Positions 18,883-29,745 are shown, numbered from the stretch's first letter. The stretch: 64,000 nucleotides of DNA from Georhizobium profundi (GCF_003952725.1 NZ_CP032509.1:1264001-1328000), one strand, 5' to 3'. Made by a program: numbers and translations. Notes: a model not told the origin generated them from the letters alone.

Positions 18883-19706
18883 TGGTATCTCCGCATCGCC
18901 ACGTCTGGTTCAAGCCGTTCGCCCGAACAGGCTACGCCGCCCGTGGACTGGTCTACATCGTCATCGGTTTCTTCGCCGTCCTGGCCGCCATCGGCTCAGG
19001 CGAGCAGCAGGGTTCTCGCGACGCGCTTCGCACGATCCTCGACACGCCCTTTGGCGACGTAACCGCCATTCTGCTGATGTGCGGCATGGTTTCTTATCTC
19101 ATCTGGCGCTTCATCCAGGCAATCTTCGATACCGACAAGCACGGGCTCGGCTTCAAGGGCGCGGCTATTCGCGGCGGTCTCATCGCATCGGGCGTGACCT
19201 ACGGCATTCTCACAGTCTTTACATTCGGGCTATGGAACGGGTCGCAGGGCAATGACGGCGACGGTGGCGGTGGATCGCAGATCGTCGACTTCATCGTCTC
19301 CATCGTGGGCAGCCAGGCGGTGGCCTATGCATTGACGGCCGTCTTCATTGGCGTCGGCATCGCACATATCGCAAAGGCCGTGCGCAAGGGCTACGCTCGC
19401 CACTTCGAAGCACCGCAACGGGTGATGGACTTCGTGCATCCCATCGCGCGAACGGGTCTGACGGCGCGGGGCCTGTCATTTCTGGTCGTCGCGTTCCTGC
19501 TATTCTACCGGGGCCTCAATGCAGGAGGCGAAGGGTCGCCAACGCCCGGCGTCGAGGACGCGCTCAGTTTCGTTCAGGGGCTGCCATTCGGCGGCATCCT
19601 GCTGGGAGCGATGGGTGTTGGCCTCACGGCCTTTGCGGTCTACTCGATCCTCGAGGCCGTTTGGAGACGGATCAATGTCGAAGATGCCGATGCCATCGGG
19701 CGATAA
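18882..19706 (+). CDS. DUF1206 multispan membrane protein
   Basis: A 274-residue protein built from three repeated pairs of membrane helices, each with an Arg/Gly-rich entry: FARTGYAARGLVYIVIG near residues 13-29, a middle unit (AIRGGLIASGVTYGILTVF) and IARTGLTARGLSFLVVAFL. This is the architecture of DUF1206 proteins, whose function is unknown. The ATG at 18882 shares a base with the upstream TAA, arguing for translational coupling to the PAP2 phosphatase gene. Confidence 0.88.
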   Translation: MVSPHRHVWFKPFARTGYAARGLVYIVIGFFAVLAAIGSGEQQGSRDALRTILDTPFGDVTAILLMCGMVSYLIWRFIQAIFDTDKHGLGFKGAAIRGGLIASGVTYGILTVFTFGLWNGSQGNDGDGGGGSQIVDFIVSIVGSQAVAYALTAVFIGVGIAHIAKAVRKGYARHFEAPQRVMDFVHPIARTGLTARGLSFLVVAFLLFYRGLNAGGEGSPTPGVEDALSFVQGLPFGGILLGAMGVGLTAFAVYSILEAVWRRINVEDADAIGR

Positions 19707-20160
19707 GGTTGCCGATCACGACCGCACCAACGGGCCGGCGATCGCCGAGATTTTCGATAATACCCCGAAAGGTCGCGAACGGCGCGATCTCCTGCGACGG
19801 CTCGAACAGGTGGAGAAGCTGTTCGACCGCAATTTCAGCTTTTTCGGGATCCGTTTCGGCTGGGATGCGGTGCTCGGTCTCGTTCCCGTTGCGGGCGACA
19901 CGGTGGCTGCCGGCGCTGCCGGCTGGATCTATTGGAAAGCGCAAAAGCTCGGCGTTCCGGGGCACATCAAACGCAAGATGGTCAGCAACATCGCGTTTGA
20001 CTACATTTTCGGCTCCATCCCGGTCCTCGGCACGGTCGTCGACGTCGCCTTCAAGGCGAATACCCGCAATGTCCGCATGCTGAAGGAGCATCTTCTGGAA
20101 GAGGAAGAGCGCGAACGCGCGGCATGGGAAAAACAACGCAAAGGCCCGCCGGCCGCTTGA
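19675..20160 (+). CDS. DUF4112 protein
   Basis: A 161-residue protein matching DUF4112: a charged N-terminus (RRDLLRRLEQVEKLFDRNFS), then the conserved core FFGIRFGWDAVLGLVPVAGD and FGSIPVLGTVVDVAFKANTRN, two probable membrane or amphipathic segments, and a charged C-terminus. Its start at 19675 overlaps the upstream gene by 32 bp (alternative ATG 19684). Function unknown; it is often near other membrane proteins. A hairpin overlaps its stop codon. Confidence 0.82.
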   Translation: MSKMPMPSGDKVADHDRTNGPAIAEIFDNTPKGRERRDLLRRLEQVEKLFDRNFSFFGIRFGWDAVLGLVPVAGDTVAAGAAGWIYWKAQKLGVPGHIKRKMVSNIAFDYIFGSIPVLGTVVDVAFKANTRNVRMLKEHLLEEEERERAAWEKQRKGPPAA

Positions 20161-20173
20161 GCCGACGGGCTTT
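20141..20173 (+). terminator. Hairpin terminator at the end of the PAP2-DUF1206-DUF4112 operon
   Basis: Positions 20141-20153 pair with 20161-20173 (13 bp with one mismatch and one G.T) around a 7-base loop, ending in TTT. The stem includes the stop codon region of the DUF4112 gene. Confidence 0.6.
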
Positions 20174-20197
20174 CGCCACGCATCGTGATGGTGGAGG

Positions 20198-20431
20198 TCA
20201 GCGGCTTTGCGTGACGATGACGGGGATCATCAGGTCGCCCCAATTTCCCTCTGAGTGATGACGGGCCGAGCGAACCAGTTCGACGGATACGCCGGCGTCG
20301 ACGGCCTTCATGACGGACTGGTTGAGGCGGTGCAGGTCGTTGGCCAGCATGCGGATTGCGCTCTGCTGGTCGTCGCTCATGGCCGATGACTGCTCTTCAG
20401 CCCGTTCCTTGACGCGTGAGATCGATGCCAT
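20198..20431 (-). CDS. Small conserved hypothetical protein downstream of aceA
   Basis: A 77-residue, largely helical and charged protein beginning MASISRVKERAEEQSSAM; no membrane helix, cysteine or known motif is seen. GGAGAT about 8 bases before the ATG at 20431 supports this start over a longer frame. It lies 90 bp after aceA on the same strand and is probably co-transcribed. I do not recognise a family. Confidence 0.6.
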   Translation of the reverse strand: MASISRVKERAEEQSSAMSDDQQSAIRMLANDLHRLNQSVMKAVDAGVSVELVRSARHHSEGNWGDLMIPVIVTQSR

Positions 20432-20521
20432 TTCGGTAATCTCCGTTTCCAGGCGCCTGAGGCGCAAATTGGTGGAAGGCTTGAGGCGTGGCGGCGGTAC
20501 GTCGCCACACGGTTTCGAACT

Positions 20522-21811
<1,290 letters not shown>

Positions 21812-21954
21812 GGCACTTCTCCGACTGCTGGAGCGGCGATCTCTGTGCCGCTCCGTTGCGCTATGTTGATGTGACAAGGTTTACATTGCGCTGCGGTAGG
21901 TCGCCAGAAGATAAGGGCTGGCACGGTATTGAAAAGGGTCACGCTGTGCTTGAA

Positions 21955-22009
21955 TTTACAAGTCGGTTCTGTAAATCTGTTAATTCTGTAAAGGCGACTG
22001 ACATGTAAA
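21955..22009. promoter_or_regulatory. TGTAAA repeat array between aceA and its regulator
   Basis: TTTACA at 21955-21960 faces TGTAAA at 21970-21975, and further TGTAAA copies stand at 21987-21992 and 22004-22009. The three direct copies are spaced exactly 17 bp. A fifth hexamer (TTTACA) lies at 21880-21885, nearer aceA. The array ends 12 bp before the regulator start codon. It is probably the binding array of that XRE/ScfR-type regulator, giving autoregulation and aceA control. Confidence 0.7.
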
Positions 22010-22020
22010 GGTCTTCACAA

Positions 22021-23463
22021 ATGGCCGATCAGAAGATTTTCGCCGGGCCGCGCGTGCGCCGGTTGCGCAACGGCATGGATATGACCCAGACGGCGATGGC
22101 CGAGGCGCTCGGCATATCGGCGTCCTATCTCAACCTGATCGAACGCAATCAGCGGCCGCTGACCGTCCAATTGCTCCTGAAGCTTTCCAGCACGTTCAAG
22201 ATCGACCTCGATGCCCTGCAGGGTGAGACACCCGCATCGGTAACCGCGCTCAAGGAGGTTTTTTCCGATCCGCTTCTTGCCGGTGAGCTGCCCGGCGACC
22301 AGGAACTCATCGAGATCTCCGAGGCTGCGCCAAATGCGGCGGCGGGCATGGTGAAGCTCTATCGGGCCTATCGAGAGCAGGCGGAGCGCCTCTCCGATCT
22401 CTCCAGCCTGCTGGCGCGCGAGGGGCACGAGACGGTTGCCGCAGGTGCCAAGCTGCCGATCGATGTCGTGCGCGAAACGTTCGAGCGCCGGTCCAACCAT
22501 TTTGCAGCCATCGACAAGGCTGCAGAGGTTTTTCATGACCGGCTGGCGCCTGGCGAGGATTTGACGGGTGCCATTCGGGCGTGGTTGAGCCGCGAACATG
22601 GGATCGTCGTGCGGGCCCTGCCGGTTCATGCGATGCCGAATCTGCGCCGTCGCTACGATCGGCATTCCATGCGGCTTTTTCTGTCGGAGCGTCTGTCGCC
22701 ATTCGACCAGTTGCGCGAGGTTGCGATGGAGGCCTGCCAGCTGGCCTTGCGCGACGAGATCGGAGCTGCGCTCGATACGCTTGGTCTCGAAGGCGACGAA
22801 GCGCGTCGGCTCGCCCGTTTCGAGCTCGCGCGCTATGCTGCGCATGCGCTGATGATGCCTTATGGCGCCTTTCTCGCGGCAGCGCAGCGCGCGCGCTATG
22901 ACATCGACGTTCTCAGATCCCGATTTCGCGTATCCTATGAGCATGTCGCAAACCGGATCACGACACTGCAGCGGCCCGGGCAGGAGGGCGTCCCCTTCTT
23001 CCTGCTGGAGATCGACAATGCGGGCCACAAGTTTCGGCGCTCGGGCGCCAAGGGCTATCCGCATGCGCGCTTCGGCGGTGATTGCCCGAAGCTCAACATT
23101 CACGCTGCCTTCTCACAGCCGGGGCAGATCCTCGTCGACGCCGTCGAACTCACCGATGGTGCCGAGTTTCTGGTCGTGTCGCGTACTCTGGAAGGGCCGC
23201 AGGCGGCCTTCAACGAGCGGGTGCGGCGCACTGCGTTGCTGCTTGGCTGCGACATAGGGTTTCGCGACGACATCATCTATGGTGGGGCTATCGAGACCAG
23301 GCGTGCGGCTGGATCCTCGGTGGGCCGGGAAACAACGAAAGTCGGTGCGGCGTGCCGCCTATGTGAGCGACAGGGTTGCCTTGCGCGCGCCGAGCCGCCA
23401 GTGACGCGGCCGCTTGGGCTCGACGAAATGGTGACCGGTCTCAGCGCTTTCGACTTTCAGTAA
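22021..23463 (+). CDS. XRE-family regulator with DUF2083 domain (ScfR/RamB type)
   Basis: A 480-residue regulator. The N-terminal XRE helix-turn-helix (about residues 10-65: GPRVRRLRNGMDMTQTAMAE, then LGISASYLNLIERNQRPLT) is followed by an IrrE/M78-like region without a recognisable HExxH and a C-terminal DUF2083-type domain with a cysteine cluster CRLCERQGCLAR near residue 445. This architecture is that of short-chain fatty acyl-responsive regulators controlling isocitrate lyase. It is divergent from aceA and its start is directly behind the TGTAAA array. The cysteines could bind a metal or sense redox; that is inference. Confidence 0.9.
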   Translation: MADQKIFAGPRVRRLRNGMDMTQTAMAEALGISASYLNLIERNQRPLTVQLLLKLSSTFKIDLDALQGETPASVTALKEVFSDPLLAGELPGDQELIEISEAAPNAAAGMVKLYRAYREQAERLSDLSSLLAREGHETVAAGAKLPIDVVRETFERRSNHFAAIDKAAEVFHDRLAPGEDLTGAIRAWLSREHGIVVRALPVHAMPNLRRRYDRHSMRLFLSERLSPFDQLREVAMEACQLALRDEIGAALDTLGLEGDEARRLARFELARYAAHALMMPYGAFLAAAQRARYDIDVLRSRFRVSYEHVANRITTLQRPGQEGVPFFLLEIDNAGHKFRRSGAKGYPHARFGGDCPKLNIHAAFSQPGQILVDAVELTDGAEFLVVSRTLEGPQAAFNERVRRTALLLGCDIGFRDDIIYGGAIETRRAAGSSVGRETTKVGAACRLCERQGCLARAEPPVTRPLGLDEMVTGLSAFDFQ

Positions 23464-23639
23464 GTCCGGCGCGTGGACAGCATGCGCGGTGCTGCTTGGA
23501 AAGCGGGCGCCACTTGCCATCAATTTAAGCTTGTGAGGCCCGGCTTTCCCGCCTAGTTTTCAGCCAACAGAATGCCCCATCCATCAATCCCACAAAGACG
23601 GGCAAACGGGCAAAACGGACATACAGGGAAGCCTTGATC

Positions 23640-24731
23640 ATGAAGAACAGCCGAGTTTTGAGCACAGTCGCAATCCTGCTTGCGGGATCGGTGGCTGCCG
23701 GAGCGCAAGACCGCGTGGTCAACGTCTTCAACTGGTCGGATTATATCGACGATGAAATCCTGGCGGAATTCACCGCTGAAACGGGCATTCGGGTCGTCTA
23801 CGACGTCTATGATTCCAACGAGATGCTGGAGACCCGGCTGCTTGCGGGCGGTTCAGGCTACGATGTTGTCGTTCCCACCGCATCCTTCATGTCTCGGCAG
23901 ATCGCTGCCGGCGTCTACCAGGAGCTCGACCAGTCGAAGCTCACCAATATCGGCAATATGTGGGACCTCGTGACCGAACGCACAGCGGTCTTCGATCCGG
24001 GCAATGCCTATTCGGTCAACTACATGTGGGGCACCAACGGCATCGGCTACAATGTCGGAAAGGTGCAGGAAATTCTCGGAGAGGACAGCATCGACAGCTG
24101 GTCCGTCGTGTTCGATCCGGAGATCGCCGCGCAGTTCGCCGATTGCGGCATTCACATGCTGGACTCGCCGATCGAAATCTTCCCGGCGATGCTTGCCTAT
24201 CTCGGCCGTGATCCGAACTCGACGTCGGCCGAAGATATCGCCGCTGCTGAAGAAGCGCTGATGCAGATCCGGCCCTTTGTGGAGAAATTCCACTCGTCGG
24301 AATACATCAATGGCCTTGCCAACGGCGATATCTGCCTGGCGATCGGCTATTCGGGCGACGTTTTCCAAGCGCGCGACCGTGCCGCCGAAGCGGATGCGGG
24401 TGTCGAGGTCGGCTACGCGATCCCGGTCGAAGGTGCCGAAATGTGGTTCGACCAACTCGCCATCCCGGCCGATGCGCGCAATGTCGAGGAAGCGCACGAG
24501 TTCATCAATTATTTGATGCGTCCTGAAGTCATCGCCAAGGCCTCGAACTACGTCTACTACGCCAATGGCAACGAGGCTTCGCAGGAGTTTCTGGTGGAAG
24601 ACGTGATCGGCGATCCGGCGATCTATCCGCCCGCCGAGGCGCAGGAAGCGCTCTTCACCAAGCCGCCCTATGACGCGCAGGCCAACCGCCTGATCACGCG
24701 CGCCTGGACGCGCGTCAAAAGCGGCCAATAA
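23640..24731 (+). CDS. potF: Polyamine-type ABC transporter substrate-binding protein (PotF-like)
   Basis: A 363-residue binding protein with a Sec signal peptide (residues 1-22, cleavage before QDRV). The mature start VVNVFNWSDYIDDEILAEF is the hallmark of PotD/PotF putrescine/spermidine-binding proteins; WGTNGIGYNVGKV and CLAIGYSGDVFQA follow as expected for that family. ATG 23640 has AGGGAAG upstream; an in-frame TTG at 23634 is less likely. It heads potF-G-H-I. Putrescine is favoured because putrescine-use genes lie at 11954-14815, but the ligand is inferred. Confidence 0.9.
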   Translation: MKNSRVLSTVAILLAGSVAAGAQDRVVNVFNWSDYIDDEILAEFTAETGIRVVYDVYDSNEMLETRLLAGGSGYDVVVPTASFMSRQIAAGVYQELDQSKLTNIGNMWDLVTERTAVFDPGNAYSVNYMWGTNGIGYNVGKVQEILGEDSIDSWSVVFDPEIAAQFADCGIHMLDSPIEIFPAMLAYLGRDPNSTSAEDIAAAEEALMQIRPFVEKFHSSEYINGLANGDICLAIGYSGDVFQARDRAAEADAGVEVGYAIPVEGAEMWFDQLAIPADARNVEEAHEFINYLMRPEVIAKASNYVYYANGNEASQEFLVEDVIGDPAIYPPAEAQEALFTKPPYDAQANRLITRAWTRVKSGQ

Positions 24732-24740
24732 TCACGATCC

Positions 24741-24764
24741 GCGGGCGCGGTCGGTCGCGCCCGC
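24741..24764 (+). promoter_or_regulatory. Intercistronic hairpin after the polyamine-binding protein gene
   Basis: GCGGGCGCG (24741-24749) pairs perfectly with CGCGCCCGC (24756-24764) around a 6-base loop, 10 bp after the potF stop and without a T-run. It mirrors the stem behind aglE and probably protects or partly terminates the binding-protein mRNA. Confidence 0.6.
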
Positions 24765-24806
24765 GCCCTTGGCCAACCGGCCGCAATTCACGGGCAGCAG
24801 AACCGC

Positions 24807-25946
24807 ATGAGATCCCTTGGCAATATTCGGCGCTCGTTCGCGCCGTGGTCCGATCCGAACGCCAAGGCGATGATCTCTATTCGGAACGTGACGAAGCGTT
24901 TCGGTGACTTCACGGCGGTCGACAACCTTTCGCTGGACATTTACGAACGTGAGTTCTTCGCGCTTCTCGGCGCCTCGGGTTGCGGCAAGTCCACGCTGTT
25001 GCGCATGCTGGCCGGTTTCGAGACGCCGAACGAAGGTGCGATCCTTCTCGACGGTGTCGATCTGACGGGTGTGCCGCCCTATCGGCGCCCGCTCAACATG
25101 ATGTTCCAGTCCTACGCGCTCTTTCCGCATATGACCGTTGCCGACAATGTCGGGTTCGGCCTGAAGCAGGAGAAGATGGCGAAGCCCGCCATCGCCGAGC
25201 GCGTCGCGCAGATGCTGAAGCTCGTGAAGATGTCGGAATTTGCCGGCCGCAAGCCGCATCAGTTGTCGGGTGGCCAGCGGCAGCGCGTGGCGCTCGCCCG
25301 GGCGCTCGCCAAGCAGCCGAAGGTGCTTCTGCTCGACGAGCCGCTCGGCGCGCTCGACAAGAAATTGCGCGAGGAAACGCAGTTCGAGCTGACCGATCTC
25401 CAATATGATCTTGGCCTGACTTTCGTGGTCGTCACGCACGACCAGGAGGAGGCGATGACCATGGCCGACCGCATCGCCGTCATGGATGCCGGGCAGATCC
25501 GCCAGGTGGCGACACCGGCCGAAGTGTATGAAGCACCGAATTCCCGGTTCGTCGCCGACTTCATCGGAAGCATCAATCTCTTCGACGGCGAAGTGACCCG
25601 TTCAGACGCGGCCTTGACGAAACTGCAGTCGCCGGAGGGCTTTGCACTGCGAATGGTGGATGGTCAGTCGCGCAGCATCGGCAGTCGTCTGACACTTGGA
25701 CTGCGCCCTGAGAAGATCGCCGTCACCCATACGAAGCCAGATTCCGGCGTCAACGCGGTGGAAGGGGAGGTCTGGGATCTCGCCTATCTCGGCGACATGT
25801 CGATCTTCCACGTTAAGCTCGACAGCGGCAAGATCATCAAGGCCAGCGTCGTCAACGCGTCGCGCAGCGGCTCGGAGGTCTTCACCTATCACGATCGCGT
25901 CTGGCTATCCTTCGCCGAGGATGCCGGCGTCGTTCTGGAGCGCTGA
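24807..25946 (+). CDS. potG: Polyamine-type ABC transporter ATP-binding protein
   Basis: A 379-residue PotA/PotG-type ATPase. It carries Walker A GASGCGKST, the Q-loop FQSYALFPHMTV, the signature LSGGQRQRVALARAL, Walker B VLLLDEPLGALDKK, the switch histidine in VVTHDQEEAMT and a C-terminal TOBE domain (LTLGLRPEKIAV). Start ATG 24807. It energises the PotHI permease; potH begins 2 bp after its stop. Confidence 0.93.
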   Translation: MRSLGNIRRSFAPWSDPNAKAMISIRNVTKRFGDFTAVDNLSLDIYEREFFALLGASGCGKSTLLRMLAGFETPNEGAILLDGVDLTGVPPYRRPLNMMFQSYALFPHMTVADNVGFGLKQEKMAKPAIAERVAQMLKLVKMSEFAGRKPHQLSGGQRQRVALARALAKQPKVLLLDEPLGALDKKLREETQFELTDLQYDLGLTFVVVTHDQEEAMTMADRIAVMDAGQIRQVATPAEVYEAPNSRFVADFIGSINLFDGEVTRSDAALTKLQSPEGFALRMVDGQSRSIGSRLTLGLRPEKIAVTHTKPDSGVNAVEGEVWDLAYLGDMSIFHVKLDSGKIIKASVVNASRSGSEVFTYHDRVWLSFAEDAGVVLER

Positions 25947-25948
25947 CG

Positions 25949-26854
25949 ATGGGCGCTGCCGCACGCAGATGGCTTCTGATTGCCATTCCCTATCTCTGGC
26001 TGCTGATCTTCTTCCTCGTCCCGTTCTTCCTCGTCTTCAAGATCTCGTTTTCGCAGACCAACATCGCGATCCCGCCCTATCTGCCGGTGTTCGAGTGGAC
26101 GGATGGGTTTGCGGTCTGGATGGAGAAGCTGCGGCAGCTCTCTCTCGACAACTATCTGTGGCTGACCCAAGACCCGCTCTACTTCAACGCCTATCTCTCG
26201 AGCCTCAAGATCGCCTTCATCTCGACTGTGCTGGCGCTCGCCATCGGCTATCCGCTCGCCTACGGCATGGCGCGCGCGCCGGCGCATTGGCGGCCGCTTT
26301 TGGTAATGCTGGTCATCCTGCCGTTCTGGACGAGCTTCTTGATCCGCGTCTACGCCTGGATCGGCATCCTGCGCCGTGAAGGACTGCTCAACCAGTTCCT
26401 GCAGTGGCTCGGCGTGATCGACCAGCCGCTCACCATCATCAACACCGACATCGCCGTCTATATCGGCATCGTCTACTCCTATCTGCCGTTCATGGTGCTG
26501 CCGCTCTATGCGGCGCTGGAGCGGATGGACGAGAGCCTGATCGAGGCGGCGCAGGATCTCGGCTGCACGCGCCTTGCGGCTTTCTGGAAAATCACGTTCC
26601 CGCTGTCGCTGCCGGGCATCGTGGCCGGATGCATGCTCGTGTTCATTCCGGCCGTCGGTGAATTCGTCATTCCAGATCTTCTTGGCGGGTCGGATACGCT
26701 GATGATCGGCCGCACGCTCTGGGTGGAATTCTTCTCCAACCGCGATTGGCCAGTGGCATCGGCGGTCGCCACGCTGCTTCTGCTGATCCTGGTCGTGCCG
26801 ATCGTGATCTTTCAATACTATCAGGCGCGCACACGCGAGGCCGATACGCGATGA
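25949..26854 (+). CDS. potH: Polyamine-type ABC transporter permease 1
   Basis: A 301-residue permease with six hydrophobic helices, the first near residues 8-32 (WLLIAIPYLWLLIFFLVPFF). The EAA loop reads DESLIEAAQDLGCTRLAAFW. The sequence FWTSFLIRVYAWIGILRREG is typical of PotB/PotH. It overlaps potI by 4 bp (ATGA), indicating coupled translation. Confidence 0.93.
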   Translation: MGAAARRWLLIAIPYLWLLIFFLVPFFLVFKISFSQTNIAIPPYLPVFEWTDGFAVWMEKLRQLSLDNYLWLTQDPLYFNAYLSSLKIAFISTVLALAIGYPLAYGMARAPAHWRPLLVMLVILPFWTSFLIRVYAWIGILRREGLLNQFLQWLGVIDQPLTIINTDIAVYIGIVYSYLPFMVLPLYAALERMDESLIEAAQDLGCTRLAAFWKITFPLSLPGIVAGCMLVFIPAVGEFVIPDLLGGSDTLMIGRTLWVEFFSNRDWPVASAVATLLLLILVVPIVIFQYYQARTREADTR

Positions 26855-27669
26855 ACAGGCACTGGTCCGGCTTCAACATCGTCTCCGTGGTGGTGGGCTT
26901 TGCCTTCCTCTACATCCCGATCATTCTGTTGATCATCTACTCGTTCAACGCGTCGCGTCTCGTCACCGTCTGGGCGGGATTTTCTACGCAGTGGTACGGC
27001 GAAATGCTGCGCAACCAGGCACTTCTCGACGCGGCATGGGTGACGCTGCGCGTCGCGCTCGTGTCGGCGACAGCGGCGACGTTGCTCGGAACGCTGGCAG
27101 CCGTGGTCCTCGTCCGGATCACGCGGTTCCGCGGTCGGTTGCTGTTTTCCGGCATGGTCTTCGCGCCGCTCGTCATGCCGGAAGTGATCACCGGCCTGTC
27201 GCTGCTGCTGCTCTTCATCGCGATGAATCTCGACCGCACGATCTTCACCGTCATGCTGGCGCACACCACGTTCTCCATGTGCTTCGTTGCGGTGGTGGTT
27301 CAATCACGGCTGGTGACGTTCGACCGGTCGCTCGAAGAAGCGGCGCAGGATCTTGGCTGCACGCCGCTCAAGGCGTTTTTGACGGTGACGTTGCCAGTGA
27401 TCGCGCCGGCGGTCATCGCCGGCTGGATGCTCGCCTTCACGTTGTCGCTGGACGATCTCGTCATCGCGAGCTTCACGTCGGGCTCCGGCGCAACGACGCT
27501 GCCGATGCGCATCTACAGCCAGGTCAGGCTTGGCGTTACCCCGGAGATCAATGCGGTGTGCACGGTGCTGATCGCGCTGGTGACGACGGCAGTCATCATC
27601 GCTTCGGTGATCAACAAACGCAGCATGGTCCAGCGCGAGCGTGCCGAGCAGCTTGCCCGAGCCGGCTGA
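26851..27669 (+). CDS. potI: Polyamine-type ABC transporter permease 2
   Basis: A 272-residue PotC/PotI-type permease. The first helix (FAFLYIPIILLIIYSFNASR) is followed by the family phrase WYGEMLRNQALLDAAWVTLR and the EAA loop DRSLEEAAQDLGCTPLKAFL. The ATG at 26851 overlaps the potH stop. It ends 48 bp before the convergent AsmA-like gene with no strong terminator visible between them. Confidence 0.93.
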   Translation: MNRHWSGFNIVSVVVGFAFLYIPIILLIIYSFNASRLVTVWAGFSTQWYGEMLRNQALLDAAWVTLRVALVSATAATLLGTLAAVVLVRITRFRGRLLFSGMVFAPLVMPEVITGLSLLLLFIAMNLDRTIFTVMLAHTTFSMCFVAVVVQSRLVTFDRSLEEAAQDLGCTPLKAFLTVTLPVIAPAVIAGWMLAFTLSLDDLVIASFTSGSGATTLPMRIYSQVRLGVTPEINAVCTVLIALVTTAVIIASVINKRSMVQRERAEQLARAG

Positions 27670-27717
27670 GGGTGGTCGACCCCAAGTCTTTGAGCGTGCA
27701 GATCCGCGCTGATCCCG

Positions 27718-29574
27718 TCAGTTGCCCATCACAGGCGAAATCACCGGGGCAGGCCAGGAGCCGCCGACGAAGAACCGCAAGGCCGGCGGAGCCGCGGGGG
27801 CTTCGGCACCCTCGGCGGCTTGAGCCGGCGCATCGGTGATCGCTCCCGACATGGCAAGACTGCCGCGATCGAATGGAATAAGGCCAGACAGCGCGACCGT
27901 CGTGTTTCCGGACAGGATCTCGGCCATGTCGATCTCCGCCGTGCCATTGGCGAAGGTGGTGGCGAAGCGTGCGGAGCGGAACGGCAACTCGCCTTCCGAT
28001 GCGCGTGTGAGGCTGAAGAACCGTTCCTGGGAGGCCAGCGTGCGGAATGTCTGCAGGTTGAAGCCCGGGATCGATCCTTCGCCCATCGCCATTTCAAGCC
28101 GGCCCTGCAGGTCGCGTGCAGTCGTTGCCCAGACGGGGTTGGGCGAAGCGACGGTGAGATTGAGCGTGCCACGGCCGCGCGGCAGCGGACCTGTGACACC
28201 TACGGCCTGATAGGCGGCACCGAAATCGACGTTCTCGGCCGTAAGCTGGATTTCGCCGCCACCATCGAAACCGTTCTCCGATATGATGATACGGCCCATG
28301 ATGTGGCCACCATAGGCGGAGGCATCGCCGATGTCGAACAAAGCGCGCCCGCGTTCGATCCGCGCGGCTGCTGCGAGATTTTGAAGTTCCAGCCGTCCGA
28401 TGCGAGCGGTCTGTGCGGAAAAACGAAGATCAAGCCCGAGCTGACGCAGAAAACCCGTGTCGATCGACGGGGTCAGCTGTCCGCCATCGAGTGGCAGGGG
28501 CGCAAACGCGTTCAGGAACGCGCCGACGTCGAGCGCACTGTAGGCCAGGGTCCCGGAGATGGCCGGTGGCGCACCTTCGGTCCAATTGAGAGAAAGCGCT
28601 CCGATCCCACGATTGTTGTCGATGTCGAGCAGCACATTGGCTAGGTTCACCTGGCCCGCCGCAGCCTGAATTTCGGCCTCCAGCTCGAGCGCGCTGATCG
28701 CTTCTCCGGGCTTCAGTTCTGTCCCGGACCATTGCAGCGCACGGCGCACGGAGGGGCTGGCGAGTTCCAGATCCCCCACGAAGGATGGCGATGCTGAAGC
28801 GAGGTTTGCCGTGCCCGAGAGATTGAACGTCAGAAGCTCAGAGGACACGTTGAGCCGGAGCGGCGCCGGCGTGCCATTCAGCAGTTCGATCGGCCGCTCG
28901 GCATTGACAACCAGGCGCACGGGCTCGCCGCGCAGAACGCCGCCGAGTTCCAGCCGCGCTCCCATGCCGACCCGTGGCCAGACCAGATTGCCGTTGATCG
29001 CGCTGACGCTTTCGCTGCGATCGTTGCGTCTGTCATCGTAGAGAAGCGTGCCGTCGCGAAATTCGAGATTGCCGATCCGTGACATGTCGAAGGCGAAAGG
29101 CTGCGCCTCGGCTCCGCTGGTGCTCTCCAGCTCTTCGTCTGTCGCCGAAAGGTGGTCTGCATCATGCCAGTTGCTGACGCCGTTTTCGTCCAGCACCACA
29201 CGTGCAACAGGGCGCTGCAGGGCAATGTCTGAGAACTCCGGACCACCGAGCACCACGGATGCCAGACCGAAATCGGCCTCGATGGTTTCTGCCGTCAGCA
29301 AAGGCTGTTCAGGATCGGAATCGGAATGGATCGTGACGTTGGTGATCTTGATGCTCGGAACCGGGAAGAAGACGATCTCCACGGCGGGATCGAAATCGAC
29401 GCGGTGACTGGTCGCATCTTCCAGCTCGATGCGGAGATGTTCGCCGATCCGCTGCTCGGACACAAAGAGAGGGATACTCAGCGCGCCGCCGATGATGAGA
29501 GCGACGGCAAGGACAAGCACGAGGAGCCATCGGACGCGCCTGAAGCCTTGCCGGGATGTGTCGTCAGCGACCAA
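27718..29574 (-). CDS. AsmA-family envelope protein
   Basis: A 618-residue protein with one N-terminal membrane helix (about residues 14-36, WLLVLVLAVALIIGGALSIP) and a long beta-rich periplasmic part. Typical AsmA blocks are present: HRVDFDPAVEIVFFPVPSIK, SDIALQRPVARVVLDENG, and the C-terminal region LQGRLEMAMGEGSIPGFNLQ. AsmA-like proteins are thought to span the periplasm and help lipid transport or outer-membrane assembly. No ATG or GTG suits the N-terminus; the first usable codon is TTG at 29574, so the start is uncertain. Confidence 0.85.
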   Translation of the reverse strand: MVADDTSRQGFRRVRWLLVLVLAVALIIGGALSIPLFVSEQRIGEHLRIELEDATSHRVDFDPAVEIVFFPVPSIKITNVTIHSDSDPEQPLLTAETIEADFGLASVVLGGPEFSDIALQRPVARVVLDENGVSNWHDADHLSATDEELESTSGAEAQPFAFDMSRIGNLEFRDGTLLYDDRRNDRSESVSAINGNLVWPRVGMGARLELGGVLRGEPVRLVVNAERPIELLNGTPAPLRLNVSSELLTFNLSGTANLASASPSFVGDLELASPSVRRALQWSGTELKPGEAISALELEAEIQAAAGQVNLANVLLDIDNNRGIGALSLNWTEGAPPAISGTLAYSALDVGAFLNAFAPLPLDGGQLTPSIDTGFLRQLGLDLRFSAQTARIGRLELQNLAAAARIERGRALFDIGDASAYGGHIMGRIIISENGFDGGGEIQLTAENVDFGAAYQAVGVTGPLPRGRGTLNLTVASPNPVWATTARDLQGRLEMAMGEGSIPGFNLQTFRTLASQERFFSLTRASEGELPFRSARFATTFANGTAEIDMAEILSGNTTVALSGLIPFDRGSLAMSGAITDAPAQAAEGAEAPAAPPALRFFVGGSWPAPVISPVMGN

Positions 29575-29745
29575 ATGCGTGTTTCCGAAAAGCCGAATGC
29601 GATGATCCTGCCCTGTGGTTAGAGCCTCCTTTCCGCAAATGCAATCAAAGCGAAGGACGGGCAGCCGTGGGTCGCCGCTCCTTCAACAGCGGTCCGCACA
29701 ATGCTATGCGGATATCGCGTGAGCCTCAGGGAGATGAATCAAGCG

